Origin: Paenibacillus sp. JDR-2 | GTDB taxonomy: Bacteria > Bacillota > Bacilli > Paenibacillales > Paenibacillaceae | Assembly (NCBI RefSeq): GCF_000023585.1 | Contig: NC_012914.1 | Coordinates: 334,001-398,000 of the forward strand | Reading direction: 5' to 3' | DNA: 64,000 nucleotides | Shown here: positions 8,726 through 18,700 of the stretch, piece by piece | Numbering within the stretch: position 1 is the first letter of the stretch | Layout of the letters: each line of letters starts with the position of its first letter | The notes under the pieces: model-generated | Database searches by the model: none | Told to the model about the DNA's origin: nothing | The model's input: the letters and a program-made list of their open reading frames with translations, nothing else | Position numbers and translations under genes: made by a program

Positions 8726-9458
8726 ACTTTCGAAGAAAACCAATTTTGAAATCGAGCATTTTAATAGCATGATCAATGAAGCGAAGGCCCAAGGCCTTAA
8801 CGCGATTACGTTGACCGAGCATTTCAACACGCACCGCTTCGAGGACGTATACGGCACGCTCGATAAGATGTATCCTTGCAACAATCACTATTACAATGTC
8901 GACGGATTCAAGCTGTTCACCGGCATGGAGGTTGACGTAGCCGAAGGCGGCCATATCCTCGTCAGCGGTCCAAAGGATAAGCTGCTCGAAGTACGCGCCG
9001 TGCTGGAGGATCACCTGACTGCGGATCGTTTTATCGGGTTGGAGCGCTTGTTTGAGTTGTGCCACCCGCGCGGTCTGATGGTCATCGGCGGACATCCGTT
9101 CCGCGAATCCAATCATCTCTACCATATCGACAAGGAGCTGCTCAAGCGGTTCGATGCGTTTGACCTGAACGGCAAAGACCTGCATGAGATCGGCATCCAG
9201 GAAAATATCGCGAAGGTCCTGACGCTTGGCGCGGAGCTAGGAGTTCCGGTTATCGCGGGAAGCGACGCGCACCAGATGTTCCAGGTGGGCTGCGTATATA
9301 ACCAGTTCGAAGGAGATTTCGAGACCGTAGCCGAGCTGAGGGAAGCGATCCGTGACGGAGCGTACAAGCGCGTGATCTCGCCTAGTCTCGATCTGCAGGT
9401 GCGTGCGGCAAATTACGTGAAGAAGCTGCTGAAGAAGAAAGTCGAAGTTGTAGTTTAA
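8697..9458 (+). CDS. PHP-domain metal-dependent phosphoesterase
   Basis: A 253-residue PHP (polymerase and histidinol phosphatase) protein. Metal ligands are visible as DFHIHV at the N-terminus, LTEHFN, GMEVD, GGHPFRESNH and GSDAH in the C-terminal half. The ATG at 8697 has GGGGGAA upstream and gives the canonical N-terminus; the frame is open further upstream only because it overlaps the ATPase gene. Its place inside an ABC importer operon suggests it dephosphorylates the imported compound or an intermediate derived from it. The substrate is not determined by sequence. Confidence 0.85.
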   Translation: MKIDFHIHVKLSKKTNFEIEHFNSMINEAKAQGLNAITLTEHFNTHRFEDVYGTLDKMYPCNNHYYNVDGFKLFTGMEVDVAEGGHILVSGPKDKLLEVRAVLEDHLTADRFIGLERLFELCHPRGLMVIGGHPFRESNHLYHIDKELLKRFDAFDLNGKDLHEIGIQENIAKVLTLGAELGVPVIAGSDAHQMFQVGCVYNQFEGDFETVAELREAIRDGAYKRVISPSLDLQVRAANYVKKLLKKKVEVVV

Positions 9459-9487
9459 CAGGGTGCAGACGGGGGAGAATCTTAGCT

Positions 9488-10321
9488 ATGATGCAATTTG
9501 AACATGCAAAGCTCACTCGCGGTCACCAAAGGATCGCGGATTATATAAGCAAGAACATGGACGATGTCCCGTTTATGATAGAAGAAGATATCGCAGCGGC
9601 ATGCGGCGTGAGCGTCTCCACCGTCTCTCGCTTCTGGGCCGAGGTCGGCTCGAAGAACCTGAAGGAATTCAAGCAGCGCGTCAAAGACGAGGTGCTGCTT
9701 TCTCCTGCTCGGAAGCTGCAGTCTGCTTTTGATAAGGTTGGCGGAGATAGCGGTGCTGCCGCAAATGTACTGAGCGTAGCAGACTACCTGCAACAGTCCG
9801 CTGATCGTATCGATCAGGCGGCTTTTGATGCTGCGGCGGCGATGCTAGCAGGAGCGGGAACCGTACATATCTACGGTCCCGGTTCTGCTGAATGCTTAAC
9901 CGCGTTAATGGACTTCCGTCTCTCGCGCTTCGGTGCCGACGTTCGCCGCCTGGACCGCGGCGGGCATGAGCTATTCGAGAGCATGGTGCCGATCCGTCCG
10001 GAGGACGTCATCGTCATCTTCGGCTTCGTCTCCGAATCCCCTGAGATGGCCGTGTTATTGGATTTCGCTCGTGAACGCGGCTGCCGTACGCTACTCATCA
10101 CCGACCTTGCCGTCAGCCCCATGCTCGCCAAAGCCGACATCTCCCTCTTCACCGCCCGCGGCCAGCTCTGGGAGTTCCACTCGATGGTAGCTCCGATCGC
10201 TGTCATCGAAGCGCTGATCGTCGCAGTGGGGAAAGAGTGGGAGCAAGCTGCGCTTGCTGGGAGCGAGGAGCTGCATCGGTTGAGAAGGAAGTATGCGAAG
10301 TTGTTGCCGAAGCGGGTTTGA
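9488..10321 (+). CDS. MurR/RpiR-family regulator with SIS domain
   Basis: A 277-residue regulator. The N-terminal HTH_6 domain carries AAACGVSVSTVSRFWAEVG; a C-terminal SIS domain begins near residue 115 (AGTVHIYGPGSAECL), the fold that binds phosphosugars. It ends the importer operon and is followed by an intrinsic terminator. In this family the effector is usually a sugar phosphate, which is the strongest contextual hint about the transporter's cargo. A tandem ATGATG start follows GGGGGAG; either ATG is possible. Confidence 0.9.
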   Translation: MMQFEHAKLTRGHQRIADYISKNMDDVPFMIEEDIAAACGVSVSTVSRFWAEVGSKNLKEFKQRVKDEVLLSPARKLQSAFDKVGGDSGAAANVLSVADYLQQSADRIDQAAFDAAAAMLAGAGTVHIYGPGSAECLTALMDFRLSRFGADVRRLDRGGHELFESMVPIRPEDVIVIFGFVSESPEMAVLLDFARERGCRTLLITDLAVSPMLAKADISLFTARGQLWEFHSMVAPIAVIEALIVAVGKEWEQAALAGSEELHRLRRKYAKLLPKRV

Positions 10322-10341
10322 AATAGAGATATTTATTTATT

Positions 10342-10375
10342 AAAACGCCAGAAAAAGTTGGCGTTTTTTTATATT
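10342..10375 (+). terminator. Terminator of the ABC/PHP/RpiR operon
   Basis: AAAACGCCA (10342-10350) pairs with TGGCGTTTT (10359-10367), followed by T-rich sequence. It also marks the left edge of the AT-rich island. Confidence 0.85.
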
Positions 10376-10572
10376 TTTGAAAAAGGGAATAAAGCTATAT
10401 TCATTAATAAAATGGAGATAAATTTAATAAGTAAATCATTTAAATAATGCGTTATACAGACTCTAAATTAGAAAGTGAAAAATAAAATGAGTTTTAAAGT
10501 ATGGATAGTTCTTTTGCTCTATTTATGGTATTTTTAAATTAGATGAATTTGGTAGATATGGGGATGATGGAA

Positions 10573-12555
10573 ATGAATCAAATTTTCCTTCCGGAACTAA
10601 AAAGAATTGAGATTAAGAATTTTTCTTTATATAAGAAGGATATACATTTTGAATTTATTCATGGAGTAAATTTGATAGTTGGAGGAAACGGAGTTGGAAA
10701 AACAACTTTTATTAATTTAATTAAGTATGGATTAATAGGTTTATACAAAAAAGAACTGGATGTTAGAACTTACAAAAGTGAAAAGAGGCTTGTCAGGGAA
10801 CAATACTCACAATTCTACTTTAAAAATAGAATGTATGATGAGGAATTGTATAAGAATGAAGATGCTGAAGTAATTCTAACCTTTAACATTAATAAGACTC
10901 AATTTGTAGTAACTAGAGGATTAAATGAAATAATTTTAAAAAAAGTTATAGTGATAGAAAACAATAGTAGTTTTGAATTAGATGGTATACCAATTAGACA
11001 AGATAAGTATGAAAAGCTAGACGAGGATGATAGAAAGAATTTTTTGCAGGGTAGATATGAGGAATTAGTTTCAAGTAAATCAAATATTAATGATTTTAAT
11101 GATTTAATCTTTTTTGTGAATCAAATTCTTTTTTTTGATGAAGATAGAAAAACAATTATTTGGGAGCCATTAATTCAAGAAAGACTCTCAAGCAAGTATT
11201 TCAATGATCCAAGATTGGATGAAGAATTTCAAGAAGCAAAAAGACAAGCGAAGTATCATGATAGTATTTCGAGGCACAAATCTGAGGATATACGGGCAAT
11301 CAGTAAAATCGTTAAGAGATTAGAAGGGGAAACTAATGATACCCAAATAAATGGACTAAATGAAATAAATAAACTGAAGAAAAAATTGGATAAGGCAAAT
11401 GAGTTATTAAATGATATTCAAACAGAAAGAAAGGGTTATGAAATAAAAATAAGCATTTGCGTTAATCAACGTGTAAATCATAATAGAAAAGCCAAAGAAT
11501 TAGAGAAACAAATTAAAGAAGAGGAGTCAAGTTTATATCGTAAAATTTGGGGAACAAGGAATCCAAATTATAATATCTATTATGATAATCTAAAGATGCT
11601 TCACTTATGCCCTATGTGTAATCAAAATGTTACAGAAGAGCATCTAACTGAAGAAAATGAATGTTTTTTATGCCATCAAAGTATTACGACAGAAGTGGAA
11701 ATTCCTACAAATGTAAAAGAAATGAAATTAGAACTTGAAAAACTACTTTTACTATCTCAAAGTTGTGAGAAAGAAATATATAATTTAGAAAATGAGTTAC
11801 GTAAGATGGACAGTGAATACAATAAACTAAAAAGAGAGGTTTTTGAACTTCAATCAAAGGTAAGGGAACTAGATCATAAGATGTATAGTAATAATGAAAG
11901 GTCAGATGAATCTTTCACATATACAGCAATGATGGCTGAATTGGATGAATTAGAGAGAGAAAAGCAAGAAAATGTGCAACTGAGCGATAAGTATAATCAC
12001 TTAGCTGATGAAATAATTCAGAGAATTGAAAGTAATTTGTCGGATATTACTAAAGAATTATCTGGGATATTTTCTGATTTTGCGGGTGATTTTTTAGGAG
12101 TAGACTGTAGACTGACTTTTGATAACTTAATTAAAAAAGAAGTGAAAATGTACATTCCGGTTATTGGGGATAAAGTACGATTAGATCCGTTAGAGTTATC
12201 AGAATCGCAAAGATTCTTTACTGATCAAGCATTTAGGATGAGCTTGCTAAATTATTTCTATACAACACCTTCATTTTTTGTTTGTGAGACTCCTGATAGT
12301 AGTTTGGATGTTTCATACGAAGCAAACGCAGCACAAATTTTCTTGAAATACTTGCAACAACCGAATACTCTAATTGTTACTTCCAACCTCAATAATAGTG
12401 AGTTTCTTGATTTAATTATTCAGCGATCAACTCAAATAAGTTTTTTGAATTTACTTGAATATGGAAAACCCTCAATTATACAAAAAAATAGTGATATATT
12501 ATTAGGGATTTCAAAAAGAATTGAGGAGAAGATAAATGCAAAAAAAACCTATTGA
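10573..12555 (+). CDS. SMC/Rad50-like ABC ATPase with central zinc-binding module (candidate defence ATPase)
   Basis: A protein of about 660 residues with split ABC ATPase halves. Walker A GGNGVGKT is at about residues 37-44; the C-terminal half has a divergent signature LSESQRFFTDQAF and a Walker B/D-loop region FFVCETPDSSLDV. The middle is predicted coiled coil interrupted by two CxxC pairs (C346-C349, C364-C367), a zinc-ribbon or zinc-hook-like turn. This architecture matches the ATPase of ABC-three-component/Lamassu-type defence systems; RecF/SbcC-like repair proteins are the alternative. The ATG at 10573 has GGGGA upstream; earlier in-frame ATGs lack a site. The gene is strongly AT-rich compared with its left neighbours, and its 3' end overlaps the next gene by 20 bp. 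Confidence 0.8.
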   Translation: MNQIFLPELKRIEIKNFSLYKKDIHFEFIHGVNLIVGGNGVGKTTFINLIKYGLIGLYKKELDVRTYKSEKRLVREQYSQFYFKNRMYDEELYKNEDAEVILTFNINKTQFVVTRGLNEIILKKVIVIENNSSFELDGIPIRQDKYEKLDEDDRKNFLQGRYEELVSSKSNINDFNDLIFFVNQILFFDEDRKTIIWEPLIQERLSSKYFNDPRLDEEFQEAKRQAKYHDSISRHKSEDIRAISKIVKRLEGETNDTQINGLNEINKLKKKLDKANELLNDIQTERKGYEIKISICVNQRVNHNRKAKELEKQIKEEESSLYRKIWGTRNPNYNIYYDNLKMLHLCPMCNQNVTEEHLTEENECFLCHQSITTEVEIPTNVKEMKLELEKLLLLSQSCEKEIYNLENELRKMDSEYNKLKREVFELQSKVRELDHKMYSNNERSDESFTYTAMMAELDELEREKQENVQLSDKYNHLADEIIQRIESNLSDITKELSGIFSDFAGDFLGVDCRLTFDNLIKKEVKMYIPVIGDKVRLDPLELSESQRFFTDQAFRMSLLNYFYTTPSFFVCETPDSSLDVSYEANAAQIFLKYLQQPNTLIVTSNLNNSEFLDLIIQRSTQISFLNLLEYGKPSIIQKNSDILLGISKRIEEKINAKKTY

Positions 12556-13171
12556 GCTAATATTCCGTGTTAATGGAGACGTAACCTCTATATTATCTTC
12601 AGGAGAGGAAATCGGGTGGGACTCAATTAGTGAATATTCCATACATAGAATATTATATATTTCCTCGGTTTTATATAGGTTTAGGTTTGAAGAATTATCT
12701 TTTAATCCATTTGAGGAAGACTATGACTTCTCTGTGTCTTTAAGGGGGCCTTACTCTGATATCGTCCCTTACTCTTTGAAATATCTACAAGCTAATAAAT
12801 ATATATTTATTAATGAAAAGGGAGAGTATTTACTTTCAACAAGAGAACTTCCTGATATGAGCCTAATGCCTAACTATCAAGAAAGAAGTTCATGGTTAGA
12901 AGCAGTAATTTATATATTGGGCATTTATGGAGAAGAAAAAATATATGATTTTGTATTTAGGGATCCACAATATCAAGATAATTTGCAAAGGAACTCGATA
13001 AAGGAAATTAACATTAAAGAAGGAAATAAAACGGAACTTACTTTGATGAAGATGAAGGATGCTTTTGAGAAAACCCTGGGCAAAGCTGCTTTAGAGCTTA
13101 ATAATAAAAGATATTTAGACATGTATTTTGAATATGTTTTCAGTAAAATACTTCGAGGTGAAACAGAATAA
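12536..13171 (+). CDS. Middle component of the ATPase/nuclease trio, unknown family
   Basis: A 211-residue, AT-rich gene encoding a soluble, mainly helical protein. I recognise no catalytic motif. Segments such as SLKYLQANKYIFINEKGEYLLS resemble a winged-helix (helix, then two-strand wing), the expected fold for small middle components of ABC-three-component systems. The start overlaps the ATPase gene by 20 bp, and its stop codon shares one base with the ATG of the nuclease gene (TAATG), so the three are translationally coupled and probably made in fixed ratio. The assignment rests mainly on context. Confidence 0.6.
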   Translation: MQKKPIELIFRVNGDVTSILSSGEEIGWDSISEYSIHRILYISSVLYRFRFEELSFNPFEEDYDFSVSLRGPYSDIVPYSLKYLQANKYIFINEKGEYLLSTRELPDMSLMPNYQERSSWLEAVIYILGIYGEEKIYDFVFRDPQYQDNLQRNSIKEINIKEGNKTELTLMKMKDAFEKTLGKAALELNNKRYLDMYFEYVFSKILRGETE

Positions 13172-14247
13172 TGCAACAGTTTAATTTTGATTCTCCCGAC
13201 TTTTTAAAGGAAATTGGTTCTCGTGCTAATGATATTTTGCTTCACGCAAGAAACCAAATATTAAATCACCCGAAATTTAGAATATTAAAGGCGCAGTATT
13301 TTGATAAGTTATGGCAGAATAGAATTAATAAGGGACAACTATTCACTCTTATACTAAGAGAGGAATATTTAGATACAATAAGCTTTAAGAAAATAAGTAA
13401 AGATTACCAGACAAATATGTTCCAGGTTTCTAGAGACAATAATGTAATAGAAGTAGATGATTTATTGCAAGTTGTTAATGCCAAAACTATTAATTTCAAA
13501 ACTTCTACTGAGGCTAAGAAATATTTTAAAGATTGTTCACGAGATGGTTATATTGTAGTTTTTCTTGGACAGGTAGGGCTTGATATTTTTATTAAAGGTG
13601 AGAATACAGGTGAGAATAATTTCTTTTATTGTACAGAAGATCTCACTAGATTTGCTGAAAAGAAGGATATTTCTCAAATAAATGAGGTAATTAGAAGTTA
13701 CCAGAATTCACACTTAACAAACCAGAGTGAGTATATGGTCTTTTTTGCTGATAATAGTACATTAAGGCGGATCGATGAGTCTTTGGTAAGAAGAAATATC
13801 CTTAAAAACAAGCCCGAGAAATATATGAGAGACCATCTAAGAAATTATCTAAATGATAGAATGAAACATACTTTTTTAATAGAAACTGAGTTATCCGGAA
13901 GTAAAAGAGAATTAGATATATATACAGAAGTAAATGGTGAATTTTACTTTTTTGAGATAAAGTGGATTGGTCAATCAATAAGTGATTGTGGTACAAAGTT
14001 AACTAACCCATACGGTGATGCAAGAGCTCGAGAAGGTGTAACGCAGACTTTAGAATATATTGAAGAGATATTAGACACTATGAGTATTAATGTGAGGACC
14101 GGATATTTAGTCATATTTGATGCTAGAGATGTGTCGGAAGACATTGACTATCAACAACTTCAATTTGTTTCCCCAGGGTTAAAAAAATACATGCAATTGT
14201 TTGAAATAATTCCGCAAATAAAATTAAATAAACGTCATCCAGCGTAA
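13171..14247 (+). CDS. PD-(D/E)XK nuclease-like effector
   Basis: A 358-residue AT-rich gene, third of the coupled trio. The C-terminal third has the restriction-endonuclease-like core: RELDIYTEV followed by FYFFEIKW, giving D249, E262 and K264 with the normal 12-residue spacing between D and E. A conserved-looking Glu (LIETELSG) sits upstream. The N-terminal about 220 residues are of unknown fold and may bind the ATPase partners or a trigger. The simplest reading is that the ATPase complex senses foreign DNA and licenses cleavage by this subunit. A terminator immediately follows. Confidence 0.72.
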   Translation: MQQFNFDSPDFLKEIGSRANDILLHARNQILNHPKFRILKAQYFDKLWQNRINKGQLFTLILREEYLDTISFKKISKDYQTNMFQVSRDNNVIEVDDLLQVVNAKTINFKTSTEAKKYFKDCSRDGYIVVFLGQVGLDIFIKGENTGENNFFYCTEDLTRFAEKKDISQINEVIRSYQNSHLTNQSEYMVFFADNSTLRRIDESLVRRNILKNKPEKYMRDHLRNYLNDRMKHTFLIETELSGSKRELDIYTEVNGEFYFFEIKWIGQSISDCGTKLTNPYGDARAREGVTQTLEYIEEILDTMSINVRTGYLVIFDARDVSEDIDYQQLQFVSPGLKKYMQLFEIIPQIKLNKRHPA

Positions 14248-14272
14248 AGTCCGGGTTTCCGGACTTTTTATA
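14246..14272 (+). terminator. Terminator after the ATPase/nuclease trio
   Basis: AAAGTCCGG (14246-14254) and CCGGACTTT (14259-14267) form a perfect 9-bp stem with a GTTT loop, then TTTATA. It overlaps the stop codon of the nuclease gene. Confidence 0.85.
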
Positions 14273-14358
14273 ATTTCTAATAATAGTGGCTATTCCGGAT
14301 AGTAATTTATTTTGGTACAATTAAAGGAAAGATAGATGTATTGAGGACGGGAACTAAC

Positions 14359-15669
14359 ATGAAAACATATAGATCAGTGAAGATCAAGGATTGGTCAACT
14401 GAATACAAGGGATTTGTAAGTGCAAATAAAAATAAAAAAAAGTCTGTAAATAGGTGGTACCCCATACTTGAAGGATTCTCAAATAGTTTTGTTGAATCGG
14501 TTATCAATGAACAATGTAAAACTAATAATTTAATCTGCCTTGATCCGTTTGCAGGTGGGGGAACAACTCCTTTAGTAGCACAAGAATTAGGTGTCAAATG
14601 TTATTCTTTTGAAGTTAGTCCCTTTATGAGTCAAGTTTGTAGGGCTAAATTAAGAAATGATTATAAGTCTGCAGAATTTGTTGGTGTTGTTGAATTGTTG
14701 AAAAGTAAATTGCTAGAGGATGGGTTTACAAATGATTATCGAATTGAATTGAAAACAATATCCAAAAAAAAAACGCTAGATAAATGGTTGTTTCACAAAA
14801 CTGCGTTGACATCCTTACTGAATATACGTAAAGCTATTGAGATTTCCACAGCCGATTTTCCTGTATATTATGATATCTTAAATGTTGCATTGGGATCAAT
14901 ATTGCTACAATTTAGCAATGTTTATAGAGATGGAAAGGCTGTGAAGTATAAAGCTAATTGGAGGACAAAATATTATAAAACGAAGCAGATATATAATGCC
15001 TATATTGAAAAGTGTTTAGGAAGTGTTCTCTTAGATATTCAGCAGATAGAAGCTTCGTCCAGTATTAATAAACAAATAAATAATCAAAATTATTTTATTA
15101 ATGGTGACTGTAGGGATCTGGTCGGTGAACTAAATGACAATGAACTTGATCTTGTGATCACATCTCCTCCTTATTTAAATTCTAGAGATTATACAGATTC
15201 ACATATGATTGAACTGTGGCTGTTAGGGCATGTTCATAACTATAGTGATGTTAGAGCGCTGAGACAAAAAACTATGCGTTCGCATGTTCAAGTAACCTGG
15301 GGTGAAATTCCAAAGCCTACTAGCAAAATTTTAGAGGAATGTCTTTTTGAGATTATGAAATTTCAAAAAAAGTTTTGGAATAGAAATATTCCAAGTATGA
15401 TTGTTGGTTATTTTAAGGACATCGAGGAACTGCTAAGCGCACTTAGGGTAAAGATGAAAACAAAGGGGAAATTATATATAAACGTCGCTAACTCCTCTTA
15501 TTATGGAGTCATTATTGAAACTGACCGAATAATAGAAGAGATTGCTACTAATCTAGGTTATTCTGTATTAGAAATACGTTTAGCACGAAAAATTAAAACA
15601 AGTAGTCAACAGTATGAAGAGGTTAAATGGTTACGTGAGTCAGTGATTATTCTTGAAAATAGTAAGTAA
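14359..15669 (+). CDS. Site-specific DNA methyltransferase (amino-methylating, TSPPY type)
   Basis: A 436-residue AdoMet-dependent DNA methyltransferase. Motif I (FxGxG type, DPFAGGGTTP) is at about residue 62 and catalytic motif IV TSPPYLNS at about residues 268-275, with about 200 residues between them that may include the target recognition region. TSPPY is most common among N4-cytosine enzymes, but N6-adenine cannot be excluded. The ATG at 14359 follows GAGGA at long spacing. The gene is AT-rich like the preceding trio but has its own terminators on both sides and no adjacent cognate restriction enzyme, so it is either solitary or protects against one of the neighbouring nucleases. Confidence 0.85.
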   Translation: MKTYRSVKIKDWSTEYKGFVSANKNKKKSVNRWYPILEGFSNSFVESVINEQCKTNNLICLDPFAGGGTTPLVAQELGVKCYSFEVSPFMSQVCRAKLRNDYKSAEFVGVVELLKSKLLEDGFTNDYRIELKTISKKKTLDKWLFHKTALTSLLNIRKAIEISTADFPVYYDILNVALGSILLQFSNVYRDGKAVKYKANWRTKYYKTKQIYNAYIEKCLGSVLLDIQQIEASSSINKQINNQNYFINGDCRDLVGELNDNELDLVITSPPYLNSRDYTDSHMIELWLLGHVHNYSDVRALRQKTMRSHVQVTWGEIPKPTSKILEECLFEIMKFQKKFWNRNIPSMIVGYFKDIEELLSALRVKMKTKGKLYINVANSSYYGVIIETDRIIEEIATNLGYSVLEIRLARKIKTSSQQYEEVKWLRESVIILENSK

Positions 15670-15680
15670 TTTGTATAAAG

Positions 15681-15725
15681 CAGCACCTATGCATCTGTTT
15701 TAGAGGCAGTAGGTGCTGTGTTTTT
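15681..15725 (+). terminator. Terminator of the methyltransferase gene
   Basis: CAGCACCTA (15681-15689) pairs with TAGGTGCTG (15710-15718), with further pairing inside the loop, followed by a T-run. Confidence 0.85.
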
Positions 15726-15799
15726 AATTCGGTTACTTATAAATTATATAAGTGGTAAAATTTTATTATGGTAACTATTTGAATATGAGGTGCTTCCCA

Positions 15800-18700
15800 A
15801 TGAAACAAGGTCTCTACGAACAGCTCATCAACAACGTAACCTTACAGCAGCTAACTTCACTGGACACCTCTGCTTTTGACATTGGCAAAGAAGCTCTCGA
15901 TCCAGAGGAAGCACGAAAGCTGCTTTCTAACTATATCGCTACCGTTACACGCCGAGCATTGAAGGCTGTGCGAGAAAACTCCGACACCGACGAAGAAGCA
16001 GTACTAGCCCAGGTTCGGGCTTGTAACGACATTATCTCCACCCTCAAAAACGCATTAGACCAGCAAGACTATGAAGAGTTGCAGCTCGCTGAACAAGGGG
16101 AAGTGTTGACCTATGTTTATGCGAAGCTCAACTCTATTCGTGCTGTTAAGGAAGAGAAGGTGCTACGCCCGACGACTCCACTCTCCCAAAGTTCACTCTT
16201 CACAGGCTCCCACGCTGAGCCGAACATGCTCAGTGAACTAAAGCATGAGATCCTCACTTCGGATCGAATCGAGTTCTTGGTTTCCTTCATCAAGTGGAGC
16301 GGTCTTCGTTGTATGATTGAGCAACTCGAGCAGTTTACGGCTCGAGGTGGACAACTGCGGGTTATCACAACTACATACATGGAAGCAACGGACTACAAAG
16401 CCATTATGGAGCTTAGCAAGCTGCCCAATACGGAGATCAAAATCTCCTACGACTCTACTCGGACGAGGCTTCATGCAAAAGCCTATGTTTTTAAACGGGA
16501 CACCGGCTTTACGACGGCCTATGTAGGCTCTTCTAACCTGTCCAATCCAGCGTTAACCAGTGGCCTCGAGTGGAATCTAAAAGTAACAGAGAAAGACTCC
16601 TACGACGTTCTCAAGAAGATCGAAGCAACCTTCGAGAGCTATTGGAATGACCGAGAGTTTTCCGAATTCTCAGGAGACAACCCTGCCCATGAGGAGCAAC
16701 TCAAACAAGCTTTAGGCAAAAATTACTCCAAAGACCAAGCTCAAGACGCGATGTTCTTCAAGTTCAGTATTCAACCTTATGATTATCAGAAGGAGATTCT
16801 TGAGAAGCTAGAGGCGGAACGGACGTTATACGGCAGGCATAAGAATTTGCTTGTGGCTGCGACTGGCGTTGGGAAAACGGTCATTTCAGCTTTTGACTAT
16901 CGCCGATTTGCTCAGCGGAACCCGCAACGTGCAAGACTCCTATTCGTGGCTCATCGCGAAGAGATTCTGAAGCAGAGCTTGGACACGTTTCGTTTTATCC
17001 TGAAGGATCTGAACTTTGGTGAACTTCATGTTGGCGGCAATCAGGCGAAGTCGCTTGAACATCTTTTTATAAGCATTCAGAGCTTGAATTCAATGAAGCT
17101 TACGGAAATCACTACTCCGGATTACTACGACTTCATTATCGTGGACGAATTCCACCATGCTGCTGCACCTTCTTATCAGAAGCTGCTCGCTCATTACGAG
17201 CCTCAGATCCTGCTTGGCTTAACGGCTACGCCTGAGCGGATGGATGGCAAGGATGTGCTTCGCTATTTCGACGATACGATTGCGGCTGAGATCCGACTGA
17301 CTGATGCTATCGATCGGAAGCTGTTATGTCCTTTTCAGTATTTTGGGGTGAGTGATCATGTGGATCTCTCGCAGGTGAAGTGGACAAGACGGGGATACGA
17401 CCAGTCCGAGTTGGAAAATCTGTTTACGAACAACAAAATCCGGGCGACGCAAATCCTCAATAGCTTGAGGAAGTATGTGACCGATCTGGATGAGGTCAAG
17501 GGGCTCGGATTCTGCGTTGGCGTTGAGCATGCACTCTATATGGCCAAGGTATTTAATGAAGCAGGCATTCCTTCGATTTCCTTGCATGGCGGCTCCAGCG
17601 ATGAGGATCGGGATCAAGTGAAGGGCAGGCTAGCTCGCGGCGAGATCAAAATGGTCTTTGTTGTTGATCTGTACAACGAAGGCGTGGATATTCCAGAGGT
17701 GAATACGGTGCTGTTCCTTCGCCCAACGGAGAGCTTGACCGTGTTCCTGCAGCAATTGGGCCGGGGACTTCGCTTAGCCGAGGGAAAAGAGTGCCTGACC
17801 GTCCTTGATTTTATCGGACAAGCTCACAAGGATTATAACTTCCACGACAAACTGCGGGCGCTGCTCGGCAAAACCAAGCATTCCGTCCAGCACTATGTGG
17901 AGCATGGTTTTTCGAGTCTGCCTAGAGGCAGCTTTATTCAGCTGGAGAAGGTCGCTCGCGACTACATCCTGCGGAATCTGAAGCAAGCGACCAATAATCG
18001 TCGCAGTCTCATTCATAAGATGAAGTATTTTGAAGGCGATTCGGGGCAAAAGCTTACCATCACCAATTTCCTGCGCTATCACGGACTTAGTATTCAGGAG
18101 TTATATGGTGGCCGAACAGGTAACCGTACGTTCCGTGGCCTAATGGTGGAGGCAGAGCTTCTTGAGTCATTCCAGTTCGAAAACGGGGATTATTTAACGA
18201 AGCGAATTCCAGCGCTCCTATGCCTTAATTCCCGGAGATTGCTGAGATTCCTCATTGGTTATCTCTCGGGTGAAAAACAAGTAAGTACCGAAGAAGAGCA
18301 GTTAATGCTGAATCTTTTCTATTATACGTTTTACCGATCTGAGCCTAAGAGAAATGGTTTCGATAGCATTGGGCATGGCATTCGTTCTATCGTGGCCTGT
18401 CCGCAGTTCCGTGAAGAGCTGCTGGAGATTCTGCAATATAACGAGTCGCATATTAGCTTCGTGGATGAGTCGAATGCCTTCCCTTATGCTTGTCCGCTCG
18501 ATGTGCATTGCAGCTATTCGACGGATCAGGTGCTGGCCGCGTTTGGTTATTGGGATGAGACGAAGTCGCCGGCCTTTCGCGAGGGAGTAAAATATTTCGA
18601 CGATAAAGAAACGGATATTTTCTTCATCACGTTAAATAAGTCGGATAAAGATTTTTCGCCGTCTACGCTTTATGAGGACTATGCGATTAACGAGCGGTTG

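Noticed and set aside
10322..10572. Search for an integrase, transposase or attachment repeat at the island edge
   Set aside because: None is visible; only AT-rich sequence and the preceding operon's terminator are present.
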